Source: Rhodoblastus acidophilus | Lineage (GTDB): Bacteria; Pseudomonadota; Alphaproteobacteria; Rhizobiales; Beijerinckiaceae | Direction: 5' to 3' | Length of the DNA: 64,000 nucleotides | NCBI RefSeq assembly: GCF_009720655.1 | Contig: NZ_WNKS01000001.1 | Coordinates: 372,001-436,000, forward strand | Shown here: positions 1 to 8,788 of the stretch, piece after piece | Layout of the letters: each line of letters opens with the position of its first letter | Position numbering within the stretch: position 1 is the stretch's first letter | Position numbers and translations under genes: made by a program | The notes under the pieces: model-generated | The model's database searches: none | The model's input: the letters and a program-made list of their open reading frames with translations, nothing else | What the model was told of the DNA's origin: nothing

Positions 1-1053
1 CGCATTGCGCAGCTCCGCCTGCGCGGAGACGAAGGCCGCCTGGGCGTCGGAAACGCTGGCCTTTTCGCCGGCGGCGTAGCCGACGACGTTGCTATAGCCG
101 TTGACCGTGAAACTCTGGTTCAGATAGGCCGAAGTGTTGTTCAGCATCTGCGCCATGTCGTAATAGGTCAGGGCGCGACCGCCGAGCACGTCCAGCGCGT
201 AATGGGCGCCGAGCACGATGCGGCCGTTGCCATATTCGGCGCCGCGCGTGATCATCTCCTTGTAGCGCTCGGGAACCATCATGGCGAGCAGCAGCGATTC
301 CGTATAGCCGTAGGTCGTATGGCCCGACGGCCAGGCCGGGCTGTTCTTCAGGTTCTGGACCTTGGTCAGGTAGTCCGAACTCGGCATGCTGTTGCCGAAG
401 AAGTCCACGCCGTCGAAGATCGTGACCGACTTGAGCGTCTGGAACGGGCGCGAGTTGCCGTAGATGTCGGTCCCGTAGGCGCCCGTCACGCCATAGGCCT
501 TGGTGAAAATGTCCGTCGTCCCGCCCACGGCGGTCATGTAGTCGGTCGCCGTCGCCGAAGTCGCGCCGCCGCTGGTGAGGGCGCCGTTGGCGAAGAAGTA
601 CTTGCCCATGCCCGAATCGGACTGGCTCAGGCTGTAGCTGTAAACGATGAAATTGGTCAGGGTCTTGGAAATGCCGGTGGCGGTCGCGACCACGCTGCCG
701 CTCGGCGCCGTGTAGCTCGTCAGGGACTGGTAGGCGCCGCCGAGCTTGGTTCCCAGGCCATCGGCGAGCTGGTAGGCGTTCGGGCTGGTGATCGCCGCAT
801 CCTTCAGCGCCTGCTGCTGCGTCTGCGCGAACGAGGTCAGGAAGGGCTGGCCGGACGTTCCGGCATTGATCCCGCCGGTGACGTCATAGTTGGCCGTCAG
901 CGTGGCCTGGCCGGCGCTGGTGTTCAGCAGCGTGCTGAACGGAACCAGCAGTTGCAGCGCGTTGAGGTTGGACGCCGTCTGCGCGGCGGCCGGAGAGACC
1001 GCCAGGCCGGCGGCGAGAATGAGAGCAAGGGAAGAAATATCAGCGCGACGCAT
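1..1053 (-). CDS. PAP2-superfamily acid phosphatase (partial, C-terminus beyond window)
   Basis: The open frame begins with ATG at 1053 and runs off the left edge (351 codons visible). The N-terminus has a Sec signal peptide: a charged MRR start, a hydrophobic stretch and an AAAQ cleavage region, so the protein is periplasmic or exported. The PAP2/vanadium-haloperoxidase signature is clear: WPSGHTTYG near residue 240, then an Arg and a GAHYALDVLGGRA segment carrying the catalytic His and Asp about 50 residues later. Family knowledge: class A non-specific acid phosphatases hydrolyse phosphomonoesters. CYTH, PiT and PPK2 genes follow within 4 kb, which suggests a phosphate-scavenging neighbourhood, though no shared operon is shown. 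The exact substrate cannot be read from sequence. Confidence 0.85.
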   Translation of the reverse strand, partial: MRRADISSLALILAAGLAVSPAAAQTASNLNALQLLVPFSTLLNTSAGQATLTANYDVTGGINAGTSGQPFLTSFAQTQQQALKDAAITSPNAYQLADGLGTKLGGAYQSLTSYTAPSGSVVATATGISKTLTNFIVYSYSLSQSDSGMGKYFFANGALTSGGATSATATDYMTAVGGTTDIFTKAYGVTGAYGTDIYGNSRPFQTLKSVTIFDGVDFFGNSMPSSDYLTKVQNLKNSPAWPSGHTTYGYTESLLLAMMVPERYKEMITRGAEYGNGRIVLGAHYALDVLGGRALTYYDMAQMLNNTSAYLNQSFTVNGYSNVVGYAAGEKASVSDAQAAFVSAQAELRNA

Positions 1054-1203
1054 GGAAAGCCCCGGTTCAAGCTGTTGTACCGGGACCGACCTTTATGGTC
1101 CGCACATACTGCCTTTACGACAATCTGGCTTTGTCAGGTCATTTCTAGGTTGTGTTGCGCTGCGACAACAGTCGCGCTCAAGCTTGAAGCAAAGCCTTCG
1201 GGT

Positions 1204-1722
1204 TCAGGCATGGGCGAGAAACGCCAAACCAAGAAGGTCCTCCACTGTCAGCGGGGCGGCGGAGGCCAGCGACAGCCGCATCATGTTCCGCTTGTGAAAA
1301 CGCGCGTCGCCGGTGACTTCCGCGCCGACCCAGGGCGGCAGCGGAATGTGCTGGTCTTCGTGGTCCAGTTCGATTTCGGCCAGCGCGATTCCGGCCAGAC
1401 GTTTTTCGTACACGTCCACCGTCCATTCGAAACCCTCGTGGATCACCCGGTGACGCAACTTCTGCGCGACCATGTCGCCGCACATGGTCGTCAGCATGAG
1501 CTCCGCGTCGGATCGCGAGATCGGGTACTCGAATTCGTGACGCGCCAGACCCGTGGCCGGGCTCTTGACCGTCAAGGAGGCGAAGGAGTCCGCGAGGCGA
1601 ACGCGGACCTTCCCGCAGCCGGTTTCGGCGATGAGGCCGTCGCGGTAGCGCTCGACGTCCACGACCTCCGCGCGCCAGTCGTTGGTTCGCAGCAAGAATT
1701 TGCGTTCAATCTCAACGTTCAT
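1204..1722 (-). CDS. CYTH-domain protein (inorganic triphosphatase / class IV cyclase-like)
   Basis: This is a 172-aa cytoplasmic protein. It opens with EIERKFLL, the ExExK signature of the CYTH fold. Further alternating charged residues of the triphosphate tunnel are visible: KVRVRLAD, LTVKSP, an RHEFEYPI strand, KLRHRV, WTVDVYE and AEIELDHED. Family knowledge: members hydrolyse inorganic tripolyphosphate or thiamine triphosphate, or act as class IV adenylate cyclases. The short single-domain form without a CHAD domain best fits a triphosphatase, but this is inference. It lies upstream of the PAP2 phosphatase on the same strand and is divergent from the PiT transporter. No strong ribosome binding site precedes the ATG at 1722. 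Confidence 0.85.
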   Translation of the reverse strand: MNVEIERKFLLRTNDWRAEVVDVERYRDGLIAETGCGKVRVRLADSFASLTVKSPATGLARHEFEYPISRSDAELMLTTMCGDMVAQKLRHRVIHEGFEWTVDVYEKRLAGIALAEIELDHEDQHIPLPPWVGAEVTGDARFHKRNMMRLSLASAAPLTVEDLLGLAFLAHA

Positions 1723-1755
1723 GCTTGGATCGTCCGATGAGCGTCAGCGTCCTTG

Positions 1756-1802
1756 GAGCGTTTTCGAGCGAAGTGGATGCCGGTTCGCGTGAAGAAAACG
1801 CG
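1756..1802. repeat. Short palindromic intergenic repeat
   Basis: This imperfect inverted repeat has arms GCGTTTTC and GAAAACGC, with a centre containing GAAGTGGATGCCGGTTCGCG. It lies between the divergent CYTH and PiT genes. The same word is familiar from intergenic palindromes scattered in many Hyphomicrobiales genomes (recalled, not searched). Only one copy was noticed in this window. The rest of the 274-bp spacer shows no further clear structure. Confidence 0.5.
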
Positions 1803-1996
1803 TAGAAACAAAAAACGAGCGCCCGTTGGGTGAAAGAGAGTTCACCGAACGGACTCCAGCCAGAGTTGTCGGGTTAAATGACGGTTTGACGACAGCGCCA
1901 CGCCTCCGCCCTGCGACAAATGCGACCCAGCGTCATCTCGATGTGATCTTGGCGACATATGCGCTCAGGCTTAGTCCCTGGAGGAGAGAGTTTGTC

Positions 1997-3604
1997 ATGA
2001 CAGTCGCGTCGTCGATCCCGGCCGAACCGGACGCAATCAGGCCCAATCTCGACCGTCCCGCGGAGCCCAAAACCGTCTGGGCGATGATCGCTATCGGCTT
2101 GGGCGGCCTGGCTTTTGCAGCATGGTCGATCTATTCCGATCTCGGTCCCAACGCCCCCGTGGCGAAACTCTGGCCGTTTATGTTGCTTGGCCTCGCGCTG
2201 GTGATCGCGCTGGGCTTCGAATTCGTCAACGGTTTTCACGATACCGCCAATGCGGTCGCGACCGTCATCTACACGCATTCGCTGCCGGCGTCCTTCGCCG
2301 TGGCGTGGTCCGGCCTCTGGAACTTTTTGGGCGTTCTCACCTCCAGCGGCGCCGTCGCCTTCGGCATTATTTCGCTGCTGCCGGTCGAACTGATCCTGCA
2401 GGTCGGCTCCGACGCCGGCTTCTCCATGGTGTTCGCGCTGCTGATCGCCGCGATCATCTGGAATTTGGGAACCTGGTGGTTCGGCCTGCCTGCCTCCTCC
2501 TCGCACACGCTGATCGGCTCGATCATCGGCGTCGGCGTCGCCAACGCGATTCTGCGCGGACGCGACGGCACCTCGGGCGTGGACTGGGGCAAGGCCACCG
2601 AGATCGGCTATGCGCTGCTGCTGTCGCCTTTGGTCGGCTTCCTCTGCGCCTTCGGCTTGCTGCTGCTCATGAAATTCCTGGTGCGCAAGAAGGAGCTTTA
2701 TGAGGCGCCCAAGAGCCAGACCAAGCCGCCGCTGTGGATCCGCGCGCTGCTGATCTTCACCTGCACCGGCGTGTCCTTTGCGCACGGATCGAACGACGGC
2801 CAGAAGGGCATGGGCCTGATCATGCTGATCCTGATCGGCACCGTGCCCACCTCCTACGCCTTGAACAAGTCGCTGCCGGCGAGCCATGTCGCGCAATTCG
2901 CGCAGGCCTCGACCGAAGCGTCAAAAGTCGTGGACGCCAAGGCCTCCGGCTACGCCATCATCGGCGATCCCCGCCCGGCGGTGACCGCCTATATTTCGCA
3001 GCACAAGATCACCGAGGGCACGTATCCGTCGCTGTCGGTGCTGATCAAGGATATTTCGAAACAGGTCGAAACCTATGGTTCGATCGCGCAGGCGCCGTTC
3101 GAGCAGGTCGGCAACATTCGAAACGACATGTATCTGACCTCCGAGGCGATCCGCTTCCTGATGAAGGACAAGGCCGCGGAGCTTTCGGCCGCCGAGAGCG
3201 CCGCGCTGAAAACCTACAAGGGCTCGATCGACCAGGCGACGAAATTCATCCCGAACTGGGTGAAGATCGTGGTCGCCATCGCGCTGGGCCTCGGCACCAT
3301 GGTCGGCTGGAAGCGCATCGTCGTCACCGTCGGCGAAAAGATCGGCAAGAGCCATCTCACTTATGCGCAGGGGGCTTCGGCCGAGATGGTCGCCATGGGC
3401 ACGATCGGCGCCGCCGATGCGTTTGGCCTGCCGGTCTCGACCACGCACGTGCTGTCGTCGGGCGTGGCGGGAACCATGGCGGCCAATGGTTCGGGATTGC
3501 AAATGGCGACCATTCGCAATCTCGCCATGGCCTGGATCCTGACCCTGCCGGTGGCGATGCTGCTGTCGGGCTCGCTCTACTGGCTGTTCCGCTCCATCTT
3601 CTGA
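1997..3604 (+). CDS. PiT-family inorganic phosphate transporter
   Basis: This 535-aa inner-membrane protein is a low-affinity, cation-coupled Pi (metal-phosphate) transporter. The two duplicated PiT signatures are visible: GFEFVNGFHDTANAVATVIY near residue 70 and FAHGSNDGQKGMG near residue 260. There are about 10-12 hydrophobic segments and a long hydrophilic loop (about residues 285-430) before the last membrane block, GIGAADAFGLPVSTTHV-like. The frame is open upstream to 1826, but the ATG at 1997 has GGAGAGAG eight bases ahead and was chosen. The stop codon shares its final base with the 125-bp repeat, and a strong terminator follows. CYTH, PPK2 and PAP2 neighbours point to phosphate/polyphosphate metabolism. 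Confidence 0.92.
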   Translation: MTVASSIPAEPDAIRPNLDRPAEPKTVWAMIAIGLGGLAFAAWSIYSDLGPNAPVAKLWPFMLLGLALVIALGFEFVNGFHDTANAVATVIYTHSLPASFAVAWSGLWNFLGVLTSSGAVAFGIISLLPVELILQVGSDAGFSMVFALLIAAIIWNLGTWWFGLPASSSHTLIGSIIGVGVANAILRGRDGTSGVDWGKATEIGYALLLSPLVGFLCAFGLLLLMKFLVRKKELYEAPKSQTKPPLWIRALLIFTCTGVSFAHGSNDGQKGMGLIMLILIGTVPTSYALNKSLPASHVAQFAQASTEASKVVDAKASGYAIIGDPRPAVTAYISQHKITEGTYPSLSVLIKDISKQVETYGSIAQAPFEQVGNIRNDMYLTSEAIRFLMKDKAAELSAAESAALKTYKGSIDQATKFIPNWVKIVVAIALGLGTMVGWKRIVVTVGEKIGKSHLTYAQGASAEMVAMGTIGAADAFGLPVSTTHVLSSGVAGTMAANGSGLQMATIRNLAMAWILTLPVAMLLSGSLYWLFRSIF

Positions 3605-3728
3605 TACGGTTTCCGCAAGATCGCTTCGCGATCCGCGAAAACGACATCGCGCGGAAATCCTCCAGGCAAAGGGCGGATTTCCGCGCGAGCGGAATACGAT
3701 TTCCGAACTGATCGTTCGGAAATCGTAT
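3604..3728 (+). repeat. 125-bp inverted-repeat element, copy 1
   Basis: This is an exactly 125-bp copy of a dispersed element also found at 35825-35949 and 42409-42533. Its ends are imperfect inverted repeats (ATACGGTTTCCG and CGGAAATCGTAT). Inside lie a GATCGCTTCGCGATC hairpin and paired GCGCGGAAATCC / GGATTTCCGCGC arms, so the whole element can fold on itself. Its first base is the last base of the PiT stop codon. No ORF lies inside, as expected for a non-autonomous MITE or REP-like element. Confidence 0.85.
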
Positions 3729-3750
3729 GACAACGTCTGGACAAACAACA

Positions 3751-3783
3751 GGCCGCCGCGACAGTGTCGCGGCGGCCTTTTTC
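3751..3783 (+). terminator. Rho-independent terminator after PiT gene
   Basis: A perfect 13-bp stem (GGCCGCCGCGACA / TGTCGCGGCGGCC) with essentially no loop is followed directly by a run of six T. It is oriented to end PiT transcription and lies in the 72-bp space before the convergent PPK2 gene. The facing strand has no T-run, so it looks unidirectional. Confidence 0.85.
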
Positions 3784-3800
3784 GTTTCCTGTTCGTGGCG

Positions 3801-4727
3801 TCAGAACAGCTTCGGGACGTACATCTGTTCCGGGATCGGTTCGCGGGAATAGTCGGGGTGATGGGTTCGCGCCGGCAAATCGATCTCGGGATGAACGACC
3901 TCGGCGTAGGGAAATTGCGTCAGCAAATGCGAGATGCAGTTGAGGCGCGCGCATTTCTTGTCGTTGGCCTCGATGACCCACCAGGGCGCTTCGGGAATGT
4001 GGGTGTGCTCCAGCATGGATTCCTTGGCCTTGGTGTAGGCCTCCCAGCGCACCCGCGACTGCAGGTCCATCGGGCTGAGCTTCCATTGCTTCAGCGGATC
4101 GTGGATGCGCATCTGGAAGCGGAAATGCTGCTCGTGATCGGTGATCGAGAACCAGTATTTTATCAGCTTGATGCCTGAGCGCACCAGCATCCGCTCGAAC
4201 TCGGGCGCGCTGCGGAAGAACTCCTCCACGTCGTCCTCGGTGCAGAAGCCCATGACGCGCTCGACGCCGGCGCGGTTGTACCAGGAGCGGTCGAACAGCA
4301 CGAGCTCGCCGCGCGCCGGCAGATGCGGAACGTAGCGCTGGAAGTACCATTGGCCCTTTTCCCGCTCGCTCGGCGCGGGCAAAGCGACCACGCGGCAGAC
4401 GCGCGGATTGAGGCGCTGGGTGATGCGTTTGATGACGCCGCCCTTGCCGGCGGCGTCGCGGCCCTCGAAAATGATCACGGCCTTTTCGCCGTTCGCCTGA
4501 ATCCAGTCCTGCAATTTGACGAGTTCGCGCTGGAGCCGGAACAGCTCCTTGAAATAGACCGAGCGCTTGAGGGTCGAGACCTCCGGATGGTCGCTGGCGT
4601 CGTCGAGCAGGTGGGCGAGACGCTCGTCGTCGATTTCCTCTTCGAGCTCCTCGTCGAAACTGTCGAGAATTTCCGCACGGATGCGCGCGGCGTTTTCGGG
4701 CTTTTGGTGATTACGATCCTTGGTCAT
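3801..4727 (-). CDS. ppk2: Polyphosphate kinase 2 (PPK2)
   Basis: This 308-aa cytoplasmic kinase transfers phosphate between polyphosphate and nucleotides (GDP/ADP). A P-loop-like Walker A, FEGRDAAGKGGVIKR, lies near residue 90, followed by PSEREKGQWYFQRYV, the Walker B-like ELVLFDRSWYNRAGVERVMGF, and the lid-region pattern KYWFSI...RF. Length and motif order match single-domain PPK2. The acidic N-terminal extension (about residues 15-45, EELEEEIDDE) is common in class I members. It is convergent with PiT. The substrate nucleotide cannot be fixed from sequence. Confidence 0.93.
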   Translation of the reverse strand: MTKDRNHQKPENAARIRAEILDSFDEELEEEIDDERLAHLLDDASDHPEVSTLKRSVYFKELFRLQRELVKLQDWIQANGEKAVIIFEGRDAAGKGGVIKRITQRLNPRVCRVVALPAPSEREKGQWYFQRYVPHLPARGELVLFDRSWYNRAGVERVMGFCTEDDVEEFFRSAPEFERMLVRSGIKLIKYWFSITDHEQHFRFQMRIHDPLKQWKLSPMDLQSRVRWEAYTKAKESMLEHTHIPEAPWWVIEANDKKCARLNCISHLLTQFPYAEVVHPEIDLPARTHHPDYSREPIPEQMYVPKLF

Positions 4728-4807
4728 TCACGTCTCTCGGTTGGGTCGCGTCGGAACTCAGCATCGCCGCATTGCAAAATGATGACGCGGAGCTCGATAG
4801 ATGCGCC

Positions 4808-6535
4808 TCAAGACGCGCCGTCCTCGCGATCGTCCCAGTCCACCTTGTGACGATCGAGATAGGCGCCGACCGCCGCGCTGATCGTCGGAAAGAACGAGGG
4901 CTCGCCGATCTGGTCGAAGATGCCGAAGCGCTTCAGCTTGTCCTTCACCGGCCCCTTCAGCTCGGCGAAACACAGTTTGACGCCCGCGTCCTGCAATTCC
5001 CTGTCCAGATCGGACACGGCGTCGGCGGCGGTGACGTCAACGCTGGTCACCGGCTCCGCCGCGATCACCAGCCAGCGCGCCGGACTGGGCGCCTGCGCGA
5101 CGGCCGCCAGCGCGCGCTCGCGAAAAAATTCGCCGTTGGCGAAAAACAGCGGCGCGTCCCAGCGGAACAGCACCAGCCCCGGGATTTGGCGCGCCTCGGG
5201 ATGGCGAGACATGTCGTGATAGCCCTTGAGGCCCGCCGCGCGCCCGAGGATGGCGTAATGGGGCCTCCAGCCGTCCCAAAGGAATTCGATCACCGCCGCC
5301 ACGACGGCGAGGCAGATGCCGGGAATGACGCCGAGCACGGCGACGCCCGCGAAGCAGGCCATCGACAGCCAGAACTCCCATTGCTGGATACGATAGATCC
5401 GCGCCAGATCCCCGATCTCGAACAGGCCGATCGCGGAGGCGATCACGACGGCGGCCAAGGCCGATCTGGGGAGGTTTTCGAGCAGGTTCGGCGCGAACAC
5501 CAGCAGTGCGGCCACGCCCAGCGCGCCGACGACGCCGGCGAGTTGCGTTCGCGCGCCAGCGGCCTCCGCCACCGGCGTGCGGGACGAACTGCTGCTGATG
5601 GGAAAGCCCTGAAAGAATCCCGCCGCGAGATTGGCCGCGCCGAGCCCGATCATCTCCTGGTTGGGATCCACCCTTTGCTTCAGTCGCGCGGCATAGGCGC
5701 GCGAGAGGACGCTGGTGTCGGCGAACGAAACCATGGCGACGGCGAAGCCGCCGGCGATCACCGGGCCGAGCGCCTCGGCGCCCAGGGTCGGAACGGCGAA
5801 TTGCGGCAGGCCGCGCGGCAGCGGCCCGAGCACGGCGACGTTATGGGCGTCGTCGAGGCCGAAGCCAGCGACGATCGCGGTCGCGGCGGCGACGGCGATC
5901 AGGACGGCCGGAATGTTTTTGAAGTTCTTCAGCGCGAGAACGATCGCGAGCGCGCCCGCTCCGAGCGCGAAGGCGAACCAATTGATTTTTCCGGCGGCGA
6001 GGGCGGCGGCGATGGTCTCCACCTTTTCGAAAAGTTCGCCGCCGCCTCCCGGAAAGCCGAAAAGTTCGGGCAGTTGGCTGACAAGCACCGTCAAGGCGAT
6101 GCCGTTCATGTAGCCGTAGCGGATCGGCTTGGAGAGAAGTTCGGTGACAAAGCCGAGCCGCGCGACGCCGGCGACGATGCAGACGAGGCCGGACACGACG
6201 GCCATGGCGCTCGCGAGCGCGATGGCGCGGGCCGGATCGCCGGCGGCGAGCGGAGCGATCACGCCGAGGATGATGGCGGCCAGCGAGGAGTCGGGACCCA
6301 GCACGAGGATGCGGCTGGGGCCGAACAATGCGTAGGCGAGCAAGGGAACGATGGTGGCGTAGAGCCCGTAAATGCCCGGTACGCCCGAGGCGACGGCGTA
6401 GGCGACGCCGACGGGCGCCAGCATGGTCGCCAGGACGAGCCCCGCGACCAGATCGCTGGCCAGCCATGAGGCTTGATAGTCTCGGACCATGGACAACCCG
6501 GGCGCCCGGCGCAGCCAGGCCGGTTCCTTCAGCAT
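4808..6535 (-). CDS. SulP-family anion transporter with C-terminal STAS domain
   Basis: This 575-aa membrane protein has about 12-14 hydrophobic segments, with the SulP core GVAYAVASGVPGIYGLYATI near residue 50 and the FPISSSSSRTPVAEAAGA loop mid-protein. A cytoplasmic STAS domain follows (about residues 440-555, with the VTSVDVTAADAV segment). Family knowledge: SulP proteins move sulfate, bicarbonate or other anions. The open frame begins at a TTG five codons upstream, but ATG at 6535 has GGGAGG nine bases ahead. It is last in the CDF-MgtC-OprB-SulP run. Given the sulfur-oxidising lifestyle, sulfate is plausible but unproven; bicarbonate is an alternative. Confidence 0.9.
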   Translation of the reverse strand: MLKEPAWLRRAPGLSMVRDYQASWLASDLVAGLVLATMLAPVGVAYAVASGVPGIYGLYATIVPLLAYALFGPSRILVLGPDSSLAAIILGVIAPLAAGDPARAIALASAMAVVSGLVCIVAGVARLGFVTELLSKPIRYGYMNGIALTVLVSQLPELFGFPGGGGELFEKVETIAAALAAGKINWFAFALGAGALAIVLALKNFKNIPAVLIAVAAATAIVAGFGLDDAHNVAVLGPLPRGLPQFAVPTLGAEALGPVIAGGFAVAMVSFADTSVLSRAYAARLKQRVDPNQEMIGLGAANLAAGFFQGFPISSSSSRTPVAEAAGARTQLAGVVGALGVAALLVFAPNLLENLPRSALAAVVIASAIGLFEIGDLARIYRIQQWEFWLSMACFAGVAVLGVIPGICLAVVAAVIEFLWDGWRPHYAILGRAAGLKGYHDMSRHPEARQIPGLVLFRWDAPLFFANGEFFRERALAAVAQAPSPARWLVIAAEPVTSVDVTAADAVSDLDRELQDAGVKLCFAELKGPVKDKLKRFGIFDQIGEPSFFPTISAAVGAYLDRHKVDWDDREDGAS

Positions 6536-6604
6536 GATCCGCCCTCCCAAACCGGATGGTGCGTCCGCACGGCTCGGCCGTCAACGGCGCCGCGTCGCCA
6601 ATCG

Positions 6605-8047
6605 TCAATACTGGATGGTCGTGCGCACGCCGACGACGAGGGCGTTGGGGATGGGCCGAAGCGGATCGTGCGGGTCTGCGCCGCCCCCGGGGTGGATGAC
6701 GTATTGAAGGCTTGGCTGCACAAGAAGGCCCGTGGCCGCCTTGTAGGAATAGGTGGCTTCGAGGATCGACTCGAACGTGTGCGCTGGCCGCCGCTGGCCG
6801 AGGAAAAAATTGGCGTCGAGGTCGGCGGCGCGCGCGGCGGGACTGACACGCGCAAACGTCGCCAAAAACGCGAATTGATCGGCGGGACGATCCGGAACCA
6901 TGCCCTGGAAGGAGAGGCCGCCGTCGGCGTAAAAATCGATGATGTTGCGGTCGGGCGGCGCCCAGGCGATACGTCCGAAGGCGAAAACCCCATCGTCCGT
7001 CTTGTCGGGCTTTTGCAACACCTGCCGGTCCAGAACGCCATAGACCGAGAAATCGCCGCTATGCTGAAGCGGCGCGCCGCTGCCGTTGGGGTCCCAGATG
7101 GAGCGGCCGTCGCTTGAAAAGCGTTCGTCGGCGAAGCGGCCGAAATGGCTCCAGGCTCCGATCCTCAGAGTGCCGGGAGCCGTGTCCGCGCCATATTTGA
7201 TTTGCGCCTCGGCGATGGCGAAAGGCGCGTCCATGATGCGGAAATTGAGCCCGTATGGGTTGCGCTTCTGCGGATCGCCGACCCCGGGCCCGGCCGGATC
7301 GCCGTTGAACACGGCGGCGAGCAGAGCGACGCTCTCACTCGGCGTGATTTTCAAGCGCGCCGCCGGCGTGGCGAAGGGATAGACGACGCCGCCGCCCGGA
7401 AGGTTGGCGGTCGCGATCGGCGGCCAGCCAAATGTTCCGCCAATGCCGATTCCCAGATAGGGCGAGAGGAAAAACTCGCTGTCAACCGCAAGCTGGCCGA
7501 TTCGGAGCGACAGCCAGTCGGTGAGTTTCTGTTCGACCCAGACCTCGTTGAGCCGGGTGGTGGCGAGCGCCTCGATGTCCGAAACCGCGGCGTACGAACC
7601 GATGAAGGCGCCCGTCAGGCCGACGCCGTGAATCTGATATGTCGAGACCTGGAACAGCGCGCCCTTCCAGCCCGTGAGCGGCTCGGGATCGAAGTTCGCG
7701 ACCGCCTGAACGCGGCCGATATAGGCCGGACCCGTTTTCAAGCCGCCCGAAACATTCGCCATGGGATCGGACTGGTAGGTGAATGCGAAGGTCAGGCCCT
7801 TTTTGGCGAGAGCTGGCCGCAGCCCGTTCCAGCTCGCCAGAGGCTCGGGCAGCAGCGCGCCGACGGACTGCTGGCCGATGTTGGCGGCGGAGGACAAAGG
7901 CGTGTTGACGTCGTCGGCGGCGTCGCGCTGGGAGGCTTCTTGAGCCGAGGCGGCGGTCGTCATTCCGAGCGCGACGACAAGCGCCGTCCGCCGCGTTTCG
8001 CGCAAGCAGCGGGCGCTCAGATGAAAAAGGGCGGGCCGGAATTTCAC
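6605..8047 (-). CDS. OprB-family carbohydrate-selective porin
   Basis: This 480-aa outer-membrane beta-barrel has a signal peptide ending near ASA-QE and a C-terminal aromatic residue (TTIQY) typical of BamA substrates. OprB-type features are visible: an N-terminal segment ending in LASWNGLRPALAKKGLTFAF, repeated amphipathic strands, and FADGGLSFQG-like and PSLQYVIHPGG segments near the end. GTG at 8047 is preceded by GGAGGAA and lies 3 bases after the MgtC stop, so the two are translationally coupled. The solute it passes is unknown; the ion-transport context makes sugar uptake uncertain. Confidence 0.88.
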   Translation of the reverse strand: MKFRPALFHLSARCLRETRRTALVVALGMTTAASAQEASQRDAADDVNTPLSSAANIGQQSVGALLPEPLASWNGLRPALAKKGLTFAFTYQSDPMANVSGGLKTGPAYIGRVQAVANFDPEPLTGWKGALFQVSTYQIHGVGLTGAFIGSYAAVSDIEALATTRLNEVWVEQKLTDWLSLRIGQLAVDSEFFLSPYLGIGIGGTFGWPPIATANLPGGGVVYPFATPAARLKITPSESVALLAAVFNGDPAGPGVGDPQKRNPYGLNFRIMDAPFAIAEAQIKYGADTAPGTLRIGAWSHFGRFADERFSSDGRSIWDPNGSGAPLQHSGDFSVYGVLDRQVLQKPDKTDDGVFAFGRIAWAPPDRNIIDFYADGGLSFQGMVPDRPADQFAFLATFARVSPAARAADLDANFFLGQRRPAHTFESILEATYSYKAATGLLVQPSLQYVIHPGGGADPHDPLRPIPNALVVGVRTTIQY

Positions 8048-8050
8048 CGC

Positions 8051-8758
8051 TCATTCCTCCGCGTTCGACGACCAGCTCGCGTGTGACACGCGGGGCGAGG
8101 CCGCGAGCTTTTCCGCCGCCGCGTCCAGTTCCGTCGGCTCCACCGCCGTGCTGACGAGGGTGGCGACGACTTCCGTGATCTCGTCGGAGCGTTCGACCAC
8201 TTCGACATCCCGGATTGGGTAGCTGGCCGCCTCCAGCACTTCGATGAGGCGGTCGCGCACTTCGCCGACATGCTCGGCTTCGGTCATCACATGCACTTCG
8301 TAGGTGGCTTCCGATGTCCGCTCGTCGAACGGCGCGCGGTTGATGGCGTCGACCAGCGGCCGCAGCAGCGTATTGCCGGCCAGCACCGCCGCCGTCACGA
8401 TGGCGGCCTCGACCACGAGGCCGTATCCCGAGAGCGCGCCGATCGCCGCGGAGCACCAAAGCGTCGCGGCGGTGTTGAGGCCCCAGACCTTGCTGCCCTC
8501 CTTCATGATCGCGCCGGCGCCGAGAAAACCGATGCCGGACACGACATAGGCGGCGATCTGCGCCGCGCCGGTGGAGCCGTTGATGCGGAACCCAAGCGAG
8601 ACGAAGGTCGCCGCGCCCACGGCGACCAGGACATTCGTTCGCAGGCCGGCGCTGCGCTGGCGATATTGCCTCTCGGCGCCGATCAGCGTCGCCAGGACAA
8701 AGGCGACCGCGACGCTGATCGTCAAATCCATCGCCGGTCCGATTTCGAATTTGATCAT
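8051..8758 (-). CDS. MgtC/SapB-family membrane protein
   Basis: This 235-aa protein has an N-terminal membrane domain of about four to five helices containing the MgtC/SapB signatures IGAERQYRQRSAGLRTNVLVAVGAA-like, GIGFLGAGAIMKEG and GLNTAATLWCSAAIG. A soluble C-terminal ACT-like domain follows (about residues 150-225). Family knowledge: MgtC proteins affect Mg2+ homeostasis, acid tolerance and F-ATPase, not simple Mg2+ uptake. It lies 30 bp downstream of the CDF exporter and is coupled to the OprB porin. Together with the NRAMP-like transporter upstream it suggests a divalent-metal block. Confidence 0.9.
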   Translation of the reverse strand: MIKFEIGPAMDLTISVAVAFVLATLIGAERQYRQRSAGLRTNVLVAVGAATFVSLGFRINGSTGAAQIAAYVVSGIGFLGAGAIMKEGSKVWGLNTAATLWCSAAIGALSGYGLVVEAAIVTAAVLAGNTLLRPLVDAINRAPFDERTSEATYEVHVMTEAEHVGEVRDRLIEVLEAASYPIRDVEVVERSDEITEVVATLVSTAVEPTELDAAAEKLAASPRVSHASWSSNAEE

Positions 8759-8788
8759 GATTTCGCCCTTTGCGGGTCCTGTGGGTCG

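Noticed and set aside
202-1740. 512-codon plus-strand frame across the PAP2 and CYTH genes
   Set aside because: Both minus-strand genes have catalytic motifs; the plus-strand frame crosses their intergenic region and has none.
1840-1996. Possible Pho box upstream of the PiT gene
   Set aside because: Scattered TTGAC/GACAG words are present, but no pair with the 11-bp phasing of CTGTCAT repeats.
4772-6469. 565-codon plus-strand frame opposite the SulP gene
   Set aside because: It is an antisense shadow of a clear 12-helix transporter.
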